NCBI GenBank assembly: GCA_937943665.1
Contig: CALEAR010000260.1
Coordinates: forward strand, 1-15,293
Length of the DNA: 15,293 bases
From: an uncultured Alcanivoracaceae bacterium
Lineage (GTDB): Bacteria; Pseudomonadota; Gammaproteobacteria; Pseudomonadales; Alcanivoracaceae
Reading direction: 5' to 3'
Of the stretch, positions 7,000 to 15,293 are shown piece after piece. The notes below the pieces were generated by a model, which saw only the letters and a list, made by a program, of their open reading frames with translations, made no database searches and had not been told where the DNA came from. The translations under genes and the position numbers were made by a program. Each line of letters opens with the position of its first letter. Positions within the stretch are counted from its first letter, which is position 1.

Positions 7000-7549
7000 T
7001 GTTCGCATTATTGGCGGCCGTCACCGTGGCCGCCGTATTTCTTTTACGGATCCAAAGGGCGAGGTTCGCCCTAGCAGTGATAGGTTGCGCGAGACCCTAT
7101 TTAACTGGCTGCAATTCGAACTTAACGGTGCAAAGGTTTTGGATGCTTTTGCCGGCACAGGGGTGTTAGGAGCAGAGGCAATTTCCCGCGGGGCGGCCCA
7201 TGCCAGCTTTATTGATATAACCCCTCATCGTTGCCAACAGCTCACACAGCAGCTCACCCCTATTTTGGGGGAACAACACAATGTGGTTTGCCACGATGCC
7301 TTAACCTGGTTAAAAGAAAGCCATCCCACCCCATTTCATTTGGTTTTTGTGGATCCACCTTACCACTTGAAGGTGCAAGCACAGGTTTGCCAAACCTTAG
7401 TGGAGCGCCAATGGCTAGCACCCAAGGCACTTATTTATGTGGAAAGCCACAGCAAGGAGCAGCCACCTCAAGTGCCTGCCCAGTGGCAACTAAAAAAAGA
7501 AAAAATCATGGGCCAAATTCGTGCGCAATTATTTGAGCACCAAGCCTAA
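6983..7549 (+). CDS. rsmD: 16S rRNA (guanine(966)-N2)-methyltransferase RsmD
   Basis: RsmD uses S-adenosylmethionine to methylate G966 of 16S rRNA in the small ribosomal subunit. Visible motifs are the N-terminal substrate region VRIIGGRHRGRRI with VRPSSDRLRETLFNWL (residues about 8-43), SAM-binding DAFAGTG at 54-60, and the catalytic DPPY at 124-127. From ATG 6983 the protein has 188 residues (E. coli about 198). This start overlaps the M16 partner gene by 17 bases and has AAGAGA upstream; ATG 6992, overlapping by 8 bases, is an alternative. The frame also opens at 6950 but the extra residues look unlike the family. In enterics rsmD is divergent from ftsY; here it is the third gene of the peptidase operon. 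Its end overlaps the convergent next gene by 21 bases. Confidence 0.94.
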   Translation: MSKMSSVRIIGGRHRGRRISFTDPKGEVRPSSDRLRETLFNWLQFELNGAKVLDAFAGTGVLGAEAISRGAAHASFIDITPHRCQQLTQQLTPILGEQHNVVCHDALTWLKESHPTPFHLVFVDPPYHLKVQAQVCQTLVERQWLAPKALIYVESHSKEQPPQVPAQWQLKKEKIMGQIRAQLFEHQA

Positions 7550-7957
7550 GGTGGTGCGCCAATGTTCAAACTCTGCCTCCTCACAGCGAGGAAACCACTT
7601 AGCCCACCAAAGATACCAAGGCCTATTACCTTGCCCCTGCGTGGGTGGAACTAACGCCTGAAGCCGTGCATAGAGGGCTTTCTCCAAGGCCAACTCCTGT
7701 GCGAGGATAGCCTGTTTAGTTGGGCCTTCCACTCCCTTACGCTGCTGACGCAGTGCGTTTAATTGCGCCTCCACAGGTTCCACTTGTTGATTAATAGCGG
7801 TTAACAGAACCTCATCAAAGGCCTGCCCCCGTTGAACCAACCAAGCGCCAAGTAAAAAATACACCACAGGCCCATGGTGCTCTTGAATCTCCAAAGCCAA
7901 GGCCTCCACCGAGGGCCTTTGCCAGTGCGTTAAGGCAAATCCCCAAAAGCTTTTCAT
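7529..7957 (-). CDS. TIGR02444/DUF2390 family protein
   Basis: A 142-residue, predicted soluble protein of unknown function. The N-terminus FWGFALTHWQRPSVEALALEIQEHHGPVVYFLLGAWLVQRG is the hallmark of the TIGR02444 family (DUF2390), which in gammaproteobacteria often sits beside a YheS-type ABC-F gene, as here. The middle (about 55-105) is rich in Glu, Gln, Leu and Ala and likely helical; a Trp-rich stretch RPWYLWWAKWF follows. No catalytic motif is evident. TTGAGG lies eight bases before ATG 7957-7955. It diverges from the ABC-F gene across 82 bp and converges with rsmD, overlapping it by 21 bases with no terminator hairpin between them. Confidence 0.8.
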   Translation of the reverse strand: MKSFWGFALTHWQRPSVEALALEIQEHHGPVVYFLLGAWLVQRGQAFDEVLLTAINQQVEPVEAQLNALRQQRKGVEGPTKQAILAQELALEKALYARLQALVPPTQGQGNRPWYLWWAKWFPRCEEAEFEHWRTTLGLVLK

Positions 7958-8039
7958 CGGGCAACCTCAAGGAAAAAGTGCATAATAGGCACAGCCTAAC
8001 TACACTTGCGTTTTTTTCATAGGAATCGATTCAACCACC

Positions 8040-9950
8040 ATGCTGCATTTACACAACATCGCCTTGCGCCGGGGCACCAACCTCTTACTCCAAGATGCCA
8101 ATGTTACCCTGCACCCCGGTTGGAAAGTGGGTTTAGTAGGCCGAAATGGATGCGGAAAAAGCTCCTTAATGGCCTTGCTAAACGGCATGGTGGAACCCGA
8201 TAAAGGTGATTTCCAACGCCCCCAACACTGGCGCATTGGCACCATGGCGCAAGAGGTCCCGGCTCTTCCTGAGGCTGCCATTGATTATGTACTCGATGGC
8301 CACGAACCCTACCGCACTCAGCAAACAGCCCTAGCTGCCGCCGAAGCCGCCGAAGATGGCCATGCCATTGCACAGGCCCATAGCGCCCTGGAAGCCATGG
8401 GCGCTTGGAGCATTCCTGCTCGCGCCGCCACTATTTTAGCTGGCCTAGGCTTTAGCGAAACCGCCCAACAACAACCGGTGGCTAGCTTTTCTGGGGGATG
8501 GCGCATGCGTTTAAACCTTGCTCGCGTGCTACTGGCCGATGCTGATTTATTACTGCTCGATGAGCCCACCAACCACTTGGACTTGGATGCCGTGCTCTGG
8601 CTAGAGGACTGGTTGCGCAGTTACCCTGGCACCTTGGTATTGATTTCCCACGATAGGGATTTCTTAAATAGCCTGTGCAGCCACATTTTGCACATAGAGC
8701 ATCAACAGCTCACCCTGTACAAGGGCGATTACGATACCTTTGAAAAAACCCGCGCGGAACGCATTGCACAACAGGAAAGTGAGCACCGCAAGCAAGAGGC
8801 TGAAGCCGCACATTTACAAGCATTTATTGATCGCTTCCGCGCTAAGGCCAGCAAAGCTCGCCAAGCGCAAAGCCGCATTAAAGCCCTAGAACGATTACAG
8901 GCCCAAGCCCCCTTAAAAGAAGCCGCGGGCTTTAGCTTCACCTTTCATGCACCAGAGAAGCTACCCAACCCCATGGTGCAGTTGCGCCAAGTGGATTGCG
9001 GCTACGGCGAGACGAAAATCCTTCAAGGGGTGAACTTAACCCTAGGGCCAGATTCCCGCATTGGTTTACTCGGCCCCAATGGCGCCGGTAAATCCACCCT
9101 CATTAAAACCCTAGTGGGGGAGCTAACCCCCTTAGCCGGCGAGCGGGTGTGCGGCAACGAGTTAGTGGTGGGTTATTTTCACCAACAACAGGTGGATGCC
9201 CTACCCCAAGAGGCCCACCCCTTACAACTCATGCAAGCGGCCCAACCACAATGGGAAGAAGCCCAAGTGCGCAGCGAATTAGGCCGTTTTGGTTTTCATG
9301 GGGATGATGTGTTTGCCACAGTGGGGCGTTTTTCTGGGGGCGAAAAAGCACGTTTGGCCCTCGCCCTATTGATTCAAAAGAAGCCGGCTCTGTTGTTGTT
9401 GGATGAGCCCGCCAACCACCTGGATCTAGATATGCGAGAGGCGCTGATTTATGCCTTGCAGCAATACACAGGCGCCATGGTATTAGTTTCCCACGATCGT
9501 CATTTAATAGATACCACAGTGGATGAGCTTTGGCTGGTGGCGGAAGGAGAAGCAAAGCCCTACACAGGGGATTTAAATGATTATGCGCGTTGGCTTAGGG
9601 AAAGGTTTCGCAACACACAGAAGGCTCCTAATGAAAACACAGAAGCTTCCAAGGAAGAACGCCAAGACCCACGCTTAAAGCGTCAGCAAGCAGCGCAACG
9701 CCGCGCCCAGCTCAGACCCTTAAAACAAGCCATTGAAAAGCTCGAAAAAGAACTCGCGGCCTGTGAGGAAGCATTAGCGAACGTTAATGAAACCCTCAAC
9801 GATGAAAGCCTTTATCAGGCAGAAAACAGTGAGCTATTACAGACCACATTAAAACGCCAAGGGGAGCTAAACCAGCAGCATGAAAACCTAGAAGAACGCC
9901 TGCTCATGGCCATGGAAGAACACGAGCAGGCTGAACAAGCCCTTAGCTAG
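8040..9950 (+). CDS. yheS: ABC-F family ATPase, YheS type
   Basis: ABC-F proteins are soluble tandem ATPases that bind the ribosomal E site and modulate translation. The 636-residue length matches E. coli YheS (about 637). First cassette: Walker A GRNGCGKSS at 34-42, signature FSGGW at 150-154, Walker B LLLLDEPTNHLDLD at 170-183. The linker (about 235-300), with RFRAKASKARQAQSRIKALERL, is the charged P-site tRNA-interaction motif region. Second cassette: Walker A GPNGAGKST at 345-353, signature FSGGE at 431-435, Walker B LLLLDEPANHLDLD at 451-464; Ala replaces the usual Thr of DEPTNHLD. A coiled-coil C-terminal extension covers about 545-635. There is no good Shine-Dalgarno before ATG 8040 (AGGA is 15 bases away), but the start matches the family N-terminus. 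YheS is not a known resistance factor. Its end overlaps convergent elbB by 8 bases. Confidence 0.93.
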   Translation: MLHLHNIALRRGTNLLLQDANVTLHPGWKVGLVGRNGCGKSSLMALLNGMVEPDKGDFQRPQHWRIGTMAQEVPALPEAAIDYVLDGHEPYRTQQTALAAAEAAEDGHAIAQAHSALEAMGAWSIPARAATILAGLGFSETAQQQPVASFSGGWRMRLNLARVLLADADLLLLDEPTNHLDLDAVLWLEDWLRSYPGTLVLISHDRDFLNSLCSHILHIEHQQLTLYKGDYDTFEKTRAERIAQQESEHRKQEAEAAHLQAFIDRFRAKASKARQAQSRIKALERLQAQAPLKEAAGFSFTFHAPEKLPNPMVQLRQVDCGYGETKILQGVNLTLGPDSRIGLLGPNGAGKSTLIKTLVGELTPLAGERVCGNELVVGYFHQQQVDALPQEAHPLQLMQAAQPQWEEAQVRSELGRFGFHGDDVFATVGRFSGGEKARLALALLIQKKPALLLLDEPANHLDLDMREALIYALQQYTGAMVLVSHDRHLIDTTVDELWLVAEGEAKPYTGDLNDYARWLRERFRNTQKAPNENTEASKEERQDPRLKRQQAAQRRAQLRPLKQAIEKLEKELAACEEALANVNETLNDESLYQAENSELLQTTLKRQGELNQQHENLEERLLMAMEEHEQAEQALS

Positions 9951-10602
9951 CCTGAGCTAAACGCAGTACTTCTTTCACCAAGGCCTCAATACCCTCAGCT
10001 GCATCACGAATACGGGTGGCCTCCATATAAGCCGGCGTGGTAACCAGCTTATTTTTTTCATCCACTGCAATTTCGTGCACCTGCTTAGCTTCATGCACGG
10101 CGCCCATGGCCTCAACCGCAGCAGCGGTTTCCTTGTCTGTCCCTAAGGTACAGCGCACACCTTCGCCAAAAATAGCAGCGCTCATCACCGGCGCAATACA
10201 CATTAAACCCACAGGCTTACCCGCCTGATGGAAAGATTGAATAAACGCCTTCACTTGCGGGTTCACCTGCATCTCTGCCCCTTTAAAAGCAAAATCGCAA
10301 AGGTTTTTCGCCACACCAAAGCCACCAGGTACAATAAGGGCATCGTAATCCTGTGCTTTGGCTTCAGCCATATCTAGCACCTCACCTCTTGCTAAGCGTG
10401 CCGCTTCTTCTAATACGTTACGGCTTTCACCCGCAGCCTCATCCCCAGTGGCATGGTTAATCACATGATGCTGAGGAATATTCGGCGCAATACATTGATA
10501 GTTGGCATCGGCCTTATCTAAGGCAAGTAAAGTGAGTGTGGTTTCATAGATTTCTGATCCATCATAAACGCCAGAACCGGCCAACAACACGGCAATTCGC
10601 AT
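9943..10602 (-). CDS. elbB: ElbB, DJ-1/PfpI-superfamily glyoxalase-like protein
   Basis: A 219-residue member of the class I glutamine amidotransferase-like/DJ-1 fold. E. coli ElbB (also called GlxIII-like or 'isoprenoid biosynthesis' protein) is the closest recognised relative; weak glyoxalase activity has been reported and the physiological role is unsettled. Motifs seen are GVYDGSEIYE at 11-20, VPGGFGVAKNL at 91-101, the nucleophile elbow GLMCIAPVMSA with Cys135, and CTLGTDKETA around 151-160. The first glycine loop reads GSG where E. coli has GCG, so that extra cysteine is absent while the elbow cysteine is kept. The last gene of a leftward operon, it starts one base after the DUF502 stop, with AGGAGAAA inside the end of that gene. 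Confidence 0.92.
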   Translation of the reverse strand: MRIAVLLAGSGVYDGSEIYETTLTLLALDKADANYQCIAPNIPQHHVINHATGDEAAGESRNVLEEAARLARGEVLDMAEAKAQDYDALIVPGGFGVAKNLCDFAFKGAEMQVNPQVKAFIQSFHQAGKPVGLMCIAPVMSAAIFGEGVRCTLGTDKETAAAVEAMGAVHEAKQVHEIAVDEKNKLVTTPAYMEATRIRDAAEGIEALVKEVLRLAQAS

Positions 10603-10603
10603 G

Positions 10604-11272
10604 TTATTTCTCCTGTTGATTTATTTGTAATTGGGCTGCGGGGCCCTTCTCCAAAAGGCCAAACACATGTTGTGTGCCCGCTCCGCAAGCCACTACTAAC
10701 TTCATAAACTGTTCCACTTTAATTTCAGGGTGATACGTCACCAGCGCCTCATCAGCAAAATAAATAAACCCTGTGGTGGGGTTAGGCCCCGTGGGCATAA
10801 AAATGCTCACGCGTCCATCCTCATGTTTACTGGTAACAATACCCATAATAGAAATATCCACATGGCGCCCATACACCCAAACACGCACCACTTCACCGCG
10901 ACTAAACACAGAATTTTCATCCGTGCCTAGCAGTTGCGCGATGATTTCTCGAATGGGCCTATAGCCTGGCAAGCGCGACATAATGCGGTTTTCAATCCAT
11001 CCCCATAGTAAGCCACCGAGACGGGTAGTCACAAAGTTACCAGTGATAAAACAAAACACCACCAAGGCCGCTACCCCTAGCAAGTCTGCGGTAAATGGCG
11101 TCCAATCAAATTTGTTAATTAAAATTTTAGCAATGGGCGAAGTAAACTCCGCCGCCACCCCATATACCCATTTAAACACCACGGTTAAGATGGCTAACGG
11201 TAGCAATACCACCAAACCACCTACCAAGGACTTCTTAAAAAAACTACCGGGGTTAAAGCCTTCTTGCGTCAT
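10604..11272 (-). CDS. DUF502 family membrane protein
   Basis: A 222-residue inner-membrane protein. Two membrane segments lie at about 15-40 and 61-81; the rest is a soluble C-terminal domain. The family signature is clear: LPGYRPIREIIAQLLG around 100-115 and the strongly conserved FMPTGPNPTTGFIYF around 153-167. DUF502 proteins are widespread, but I know of no established biochemical role. The start ATG 11272 overlaps the greB stop by one base, and the stop is one base before elbB, so translation is probably coupled along the operon. Association with elbB is positional only. Confidence 0.9.
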   Translation of the reverse strand: MTQEGFNPGSFFKKSLVGGLVVLLPLAILTVVFKWVYGVAAEFTSPIAKILINKFDWTPFTADLLGVAALVVFCFITGNFVTTRLGGLLWGWIENRIMSRLPGYRPIREIIAQLLGTDENSVFSRGEVVRVWVYGRHVDISIMGIVTSKHEDGRVSIFMPTGPNPTTGFIYFADEALVTYHPEIKVEQFMKLVVACGAGTQHVFGLLEKGPAAQLQINQQEK

Positions 11273-11790
11273 TAACGATGCTCCTGCGCTTCTTCATATT
11301 CAATGGCCACTACTTCATACTCTTGGCGCCCTTTAGGGGTGGTGAATACCACCTCATCATCCACTTGCTTGCCAATTAAGGCTCGCGCAAGGGGTGAATC
11401 CACACTGATCCATCCGCGCTTTGCATCGGTTTCATCCGGCCCCACAATGCGAAAACGTTTTTCCTCATCTGCATGAACATCATAAACCGTGACCCAAGCG
11501 GCAAAATACACTTTGCTTCTATCTTGAGGTGGCCTATCCACCACTACCATGTCATCCAATCGCCGCGATAAAAAACGAATACGCCGATCTATCTCGCGCA
11601 ATTGCCGTTTACCATAAATATATTCCGCATTTTCAGAGCGATCCCCTAATGCAGCGGCTTCTTGCACTGCCTGCGTCACCGCTGGGCGCTTCTCCTTCCA
11701 TAGATATTGCAGCTCTTCATTCATGGCACGATAGCCTTCTGGGGTAATGTATTTAGAGGCCGGTTTCGAAGGGGGCCGCCAACGACTCAT
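11272..11790 (-). CDS. greB: Transcription elongation factor GreB
   Basis: GreB enters the RNA polymerase secondary channel and stimulates cleavage of backtracked RNA. The N-terminal coiled coil spans about 15-85, with the tip acids Asp50 and Glu53 in ALGDRSENAEYIYGKRQLREID; this tip, with EYIYGKR, is GreB-like rather than GreA-like. The C-terminal FKBP-like domain follows, with ISVDSPLARALIGKQVDDEVVF. At 172 residues it is slightly longer than E. coli GreB (158) because of an N-terminal MSRWRPPSKP extension common in pseudomonads. The start overlaps the upstream VOC gene stop in an ATGA, and AGAGGAG lies about ten bases upstream, so the pair is translationally coupled. Confidence 0.95.
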   Translation of the reverse strand: MSRWRPPSKPASKYITPEGYRAMNEELQYLWKEKRPAVTQAVQEAAALGDRSENAEYIYGKRQLREIDRRIRFLSRRLDDMVVVDRPPQDRSKVYFAAWVTVYDVHADEEKRFRIVGPDETDAKRGWISVDSPLARALIGKQVDDEVVFTTPKGRQEYEVVAIEYEEAQEHR

Positions 11791-12200
11791 GCAAACATCT
11801 CCTCTGGTCGTCTAAAGCTCTTAAATTCCAAAGCGTTACCCGAAGGGTCTAACACAAAAAAAGTGCCCTGCTCGCCGCTTTGTCCTTGAAAACGTACTTG
11901 TGGCTTCAATAAAAACCGTGCCTGTTGTGCGATCAATCGCTCTGCAAGAGCTTGCCACTCCCCCCATTCAAGCACCACACCAAAGTGAGGAATGGGCACT
12001 GCCTGACCGTCCACCTCGCTTTCCGCCATTACCTGAGGCATAGCAGCTACTTTATGGGCTGATAACTGATGGCCGAACAAATCAAAATCCATCCACTTTT
12101 CGGTACTGCGCCCCACTGAAGCCCCGAGTTGCTGCTCATAAAACTCCCGAGTGGCGATTAAATCCAACACGGGAAAAGCATAATGAAATGGTGCCAACAT
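11787..12200 (-). CDS. VOC (glyoxalase/bleomycin resistance) superfamily protein
   Basis: A 137-residue single-chain vicinal-oxygen-chelate protein with two beta-alpha-beta-beta-beta modules. Likely metal ligands are His6 in FHYAFPV, His72 in PHFGVVL and Glu125 in GNALEFKSF. The text FYEQQLGASVGRS and WMDFDLFGHQLSAH is typical of a conserved but uncharacterised dioxygenase-like VOC subgroup in gammaproteobacteria. The substrate cannot be deduced. It is the first gene of the leftward VOC-greB-DUF502-elbB operon and diverges from hemB across 110 bp. AGGA six bases before ATG 12200 supports the start. It ends in TGA, overlapping greB by four bases, which confirms that TGA works as a stop here. 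Confidence 0.86.
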   Translation of the reverse strand: MLAPFHYAFPVLDLIATREFYEQQLGASVGRSTEKWMDFDLFGHQLSAHKVAAMPQVMAESEVDGQAVPIPHFGVVLEWGEWQALAERLIAQQARFLLKPQVRFQGQSGEQGTFFVLDPSGNALEFKSFRRPEEMFA

Positions 12201-12253
12201 ATAGTGTCCTATTGATAGCCAACGCCTTTATAAATCAAACATAGATACTATAA

Positions 12254-13330
<1,077 letters not shown>

Positions 13331-13385
13331 TAGTCTTCTATTTGCCCCCATTTACACCTTTAAACCAATTGCAGGAGCAACCCCA

Positions 13386-13712
13386 ATGAGTGCAACAATT
13401 ATTGATACCACCGATAGCACCTTCGAAGAAGATGTGCTGAAGGCTGAAGGTCCCGTATTAGTGGATTACTGGGCGCCCTGGTGCGGCCCATGCAAGATGA
13501 TTGCCCCCATCTTGGAAGAAATCGCCAAAAACTATGAGGGCCGCCTGAAGGTAGTGAAGCTGAATATTGATGATAACCCCGAAACACCTCGTAAGTACGG
13601 TGTGCGCGGTATTCCCACCCTCACCGTATTCAATAACGGTAGCGTGGAAGCCACCAAAGTTGGCGCTTTATCGCTTTCCCAGCTTACCGCTTTTCTTGAT
13701 AGCACCATCTAA
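13386..13712 (+). CDS. trxA: Thioredoxin 1
   Basis: A 108-residue cytoplasmic thiol-disulfide reductase that reduces ribonucleotide reductase, PAPS reductase and oxidised proteins, and is recycled by thioredoxin reductase. The active site WCGPC is at 32-36 in [15 protein letters not shown], and the cis-proline is Pro77 in RGIPT. Length and the C-terminal LTAFLDSTI match E. coli TrxA. AGGAG (13373-13377) lies eight bases before ATG 13386, so the longer open frame starting at 13317 is not used. The gene lies between hemB and rho; trxA next to rho is a conserved gammaproteobacterial arrangement. A weak TTGATA at 13327 could serve a promoter of its own, but no good -10 follows. Confidence 0.97.
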   Translation: MSATIIDTTDSTFEEDVLKAEGPVLVDYWAPWCGPCKMIAPILEEIAKNYEGRLKVVKLNIDDNPETPRKYGVRGIPTLTVFNNGSVEATKVGALSLSQLTAFLDSTI

Positions 13713-13721
13713 TCATGCGCT

Positions 13722-13748
13722 GCCACTGGGCCAAATTGGCCTAGTGGC
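13722..13748 (+). terminator. Hairpin after trxA, terminator-like but without T-tract
   Basis: GCCACTGGGCC (13722-13732) pairs with GGCCTAGTGGC (13738-13748) over 11 bp with one G-U pair, around the loop AAATT. It lies ten bases after the trxA stop. No run of T follows (next bases CGCTATAC), so on the plus strand it may act as an inefficient terminator, a 3' stabilising structure or an attenuator ahead of rho. The 13749-13946 stretch holds no recognisable gene; it is probably the rho promoter and leader, with -10-like TATAAC (13870-13875) and GATAAT (13879-13884) but no convincing -35. Confidence 0.5.
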
Positions 13749-13946
13749 GCTATACCGCCTAACTCATGTCATAAAATTATTATTTAAGGCTAGACAAACG
13801 TGATTTTTTGGTGTTACATACCAACCACTAGCTACGCGCTCTCTTTAGCCTCTGGCGCCTCGCCATGCTTATAACCCCGATAATATCAACCAAGTGCGGT
13901 ATCAAATCACCGCGAAAACTAATCTTTTTGGATCTCTATTAAACTA

Positions 13947-15143
13947 ATGAACCTCTCTGAATTAAAGCAGAAGCCCATTGCTGAACTGCTAGATATCGCC
14001 CAAGAAATGGGTCTCGATAACCTTGCTCGAACCCGAAAACAAGACGTCATCTTCTCGATCCTTAAAAAAGCCGCTAAGAATGGTTCTGATATTTATGGCC
14101 ACGGCGTACTAGAGATTTTGCAAGATGGCTTTGGTTTTTTGCGTAGTTCAGAGGGCTCATACTTAGCTGGCCCTGATGATATCTACGTTTCCCCTAGCCA
14201 GATCCGACGTTTTAACTTACGCACTGGGGATACCATTTCTGGCAAGATTCGCCCACCAAAAGATGGCGAACGCTACTTTGCCATGTTAAAGGTCAACGAA
14301 ATTAACTATGACCGCCCCGAAAACGCTAAGAACAAAATTCTCTTCGAAAACCTCACGCCACTTTTCCCCACCAAACAATTAGTTATGGAGCAAGGTAACG
14401 GCTCCACTGAGGATATTACCTCACGTGTCATCGATTTGGTGGCGCCCATTGGTAAAGGGCAACGTGGCTTGATTGTGGCGCCCCCGAAAGCCGGTAAAAC
14501 CATGTTACTGCAGCAAGTGGCCCATTCTATTTCTCGCAATAACCCTGAGGCGCACCTTATTGTATTGCTCATTGATGAGCGCCCCGAGGAAGTTACAGAA
14601 ATGTCCCGCACAGTGCGCGGGGAAGTGGTGGCTTCCACCTTTGATGAACCGCCTGCGCGTCACGTGCAAGTGGCCGAAATGGTGATCGAAAAAGCCAAAC
14701 GCTTGGTGGAGCACAAACAAGATGTGGTGATCCTACTAGATTCCATCACCCGCTTAGCTCGTGCTTATAACACGGTACAGCCCAGCTCGGGTCGTGTACT
14801 CACGGGTGGTGTGGATGCTCATGCCCTAGAACGCCCCAAACGCTTCTTTGGTGCCGCACGAAATATTGAAGAAGGCGGCAGCCTCACCATTTTAGCCACC
14901 GCGCTAATTGAAACCGGTTCTAAAATGGATGAAGTGATTTTCGAAGAGTTCAAGGGCACCGGTAACATGGAGTTGCACTTGGATCGCCGTGCCGCTGAAA
15001 AGCGCGTATTCCCTGCTATTCACATTAAGAAATCCGGTACACGCCGTGAAGAGCGCTTAGTGCCCGAAGATGATCTCAAGAACATGTGGATCCTACGCAA
15101 GGTTCTCCACCCCATGGAAGAAATCAGTGCCATTGAGTTCTGA
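13947..15143 (+). CDS. rho: Transcription termination factor Rho, ending early at an in-frame TGA
   Basis: Rho is the hexameric RNA-dependent ATPase helicase that terminates transcription. The N-terminal helix bundle ([18 protein letters not shown]) and the cold-shock-like RNA site with DGFGFLR at 60-66 come first. Walker A APPKAGKT at 178-185 includes Lys181 and Lys184, Walker B VVILLD ends at Asp265, and the Q/R-loop region [17 protein letters not shown] is at 284-300. The frame stops after EISAIEF (398 residues), whereas Rho is usually about 419. The TGA at 15141-15143 falls exactly where relatives have a Leu (EF-L-ID), and the next 21 codons encode the missing family C-terminus. No strong Shine-Dalgarno precedes ATG 13947 (GGATC about 14 bases away), fitting autogenous control of rho through its leader, as known in E. 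coli. All catalytic residues are present. Confidence 0.95.
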   Translation: MNLSELKQKPIAELLDIAQEMGLDNLARTRKQDVIFSILKKAAKNGSDIYGHGVLEILQDGFGFLRSSEGSYLAGPDDIYVSPSQIRRFNLRTGDTISGKIRPPKDGERYFAMLKVNEINYDRPENAKNKILFENLTPLFPTKQLVMEQGNGSTEDITSRVIDLVAPIGKGQRGLIVAPPKAGKTMLLQQVAHSISRNNPEAHLIVLLIDERPEEVTEMSRTVRGEVVASTFDEPPARHVQVAEMVIEKAKRLVEHKQDVVILLDSITRLARAYNTVQPSSGRVLTGGVDAHALERPKRFFGAARNIEEGGSLTILATALIETGSKMDEVIFEEFKGTGNMELHLDRRAAEKRVFPAIHIKKSGTRREERLVPEDDLKNMWILRKVLHPMEEISAIEF

Positions 15144-15209
15144 ATCGATCGCCTTAAGCAAACCAAAACCAACAATGAGTTCTTCGACTCCATGAAAGGG
15201 GGCAAGTAA
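15144..15209 (+). pseudogene. Conserved C-terminal coding segment of rho beyond the in-frame TGA
   Basis: Reading on in the rho frame after the TGA gives IDRLKQTKTN followed by NEFFDSMKGGK, then TAA at 15207-15209. This is the standard Rho C-terminus (compare LDKLKDTKTNDEFF in Pseudomonas, from memory). With the TGA codon counted, the full frame is 420 codons plus stop, the normal Rho length. The segment looks undecayed, so the interruption is recent, a sequence error, or read through. A TTA leucine codon would need only one base change to give TGA. Confidence 0.85.
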
Positions 15210-15232
15210 CTGCCCAAAGCGAGCATCCCGCA

Positions 15233-15275
15233 GGGGCCTCTCACGTGCGCTTAAATGCAAGAGGCTCCTGAACCC
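15233..15275 (+). terminator. Imperfect stem-loop downstream of rho
   Basis: GGGGCCTCT (15233-15241) can pair with AGAGGCTCC about 18 bases later (nine pairs, one G-U), and a small CCCCA/TGGGG hairpin follows close to the window edge. No T-tract is visible before the sequence ends, so whether this is the rho terminator cannot be decided. It is the only notable structure in the 84 bases after the distal TAA. Confidence 0.35.
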
Positions 15276-15293
15276 CACCCTTGGGGGCTCTCG

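Noticed and set aside
11880..11890. CTTGAAA-like sigma-32 -35 sequence
   Set aside because: It lies within the VOC coding region on the opposite strand with no CCCCAT-type -10 at suitable spacing and no gene start after it.
13808..13824. TTGGT/ACCAA small hairpin upstream of rho
   Set aside because: Five pairs with a seven-base loop is too weak to call a regulatory element without comparative support.
15141..15170. Selenocysteine or other programmed recoding at the rho TGA
   Set aside because: The position is Leu in relatives, not Cys or Sec, and no bacterial SECIS-like hairpin is visible just downstream. TGA ends other genes here. Readthrough is kept only as one of three options.

Overview
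The window is a gene-dense stretch of a gammaproteobacterial chromosome, with roughly balanced base composition judged by eye. No rRNA, tRNA, insertion sequence, phage gene or CRISPR array was seen. The run rpoH-ftsX-ftsE-ftsY followed by two M16 peptidases and rsmD is, as I recall, the arrangement of Pseudomonas and relatives; enteric bacteria keep rsmD-ftsYEX-rpoH without the peptidases. The best guess is a non-enteric gammaproteobacterium of the Pseudomonadales/Oceanospirillales/Cellvibrionales type; the exact lineage cannot be read from the sequence.

Layout. (1) 1-370, minus: a DUF423 (YgdD-like) membrane protein, cut by the window edge. (2) 381-4037, minus: ftsY-ftsE-ftsX-rpoH, transcribed in that order and closed by an intrinsic terminator. 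It joins signal-recognition targeting (FtsY), the divisome ABC complex (FtsEX) and the heat-shock sigma factor. (3) 4211-7549, plus: two M16B peptidase-family proteins (one catalytic, one without the zinc site) and rsmD, with overlapping ends. (4) 7529-7957, minus: a TIGR02444/DUF2390 protein, divergent from a YheS-type ABC-F ATPase (8040-9950, plus). (5) 9943-12200, minus: a tightly packed VOC protein-greB-DUF502-elbB operon. (6) 12311-15143, plus: hemB, trxA and rho, then hairpins at the window edge.

Two things stand out. First, a perfect CIRCE operator (TTAGCACTC-N9-GAGTGCTAA, 1318-1344) lies between ftsX and rpoH, abutting a candidate extended -10 promoter. This suggests that the repressor HrcA controls transcription of the heat-shock sigma factor itself, stacking two heat-shock systems that are usually discussed as alternatives. 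Second, rho has an in-frame TGA at codon 399, where relatives have a conserved leucine. The remaining 21 codons of a normal Rho C-terminus follow in the same frame up to a TAA at 15209. TGA is used as an ordinary stop elsewhere in the window (hemB, the VOC gene), so this is a truncated Rho, a single-base sequence error or readthrough.

Most other genes are conserved housekeeping genes with intact motifs. Promoter calls are made by eye and are tentative.
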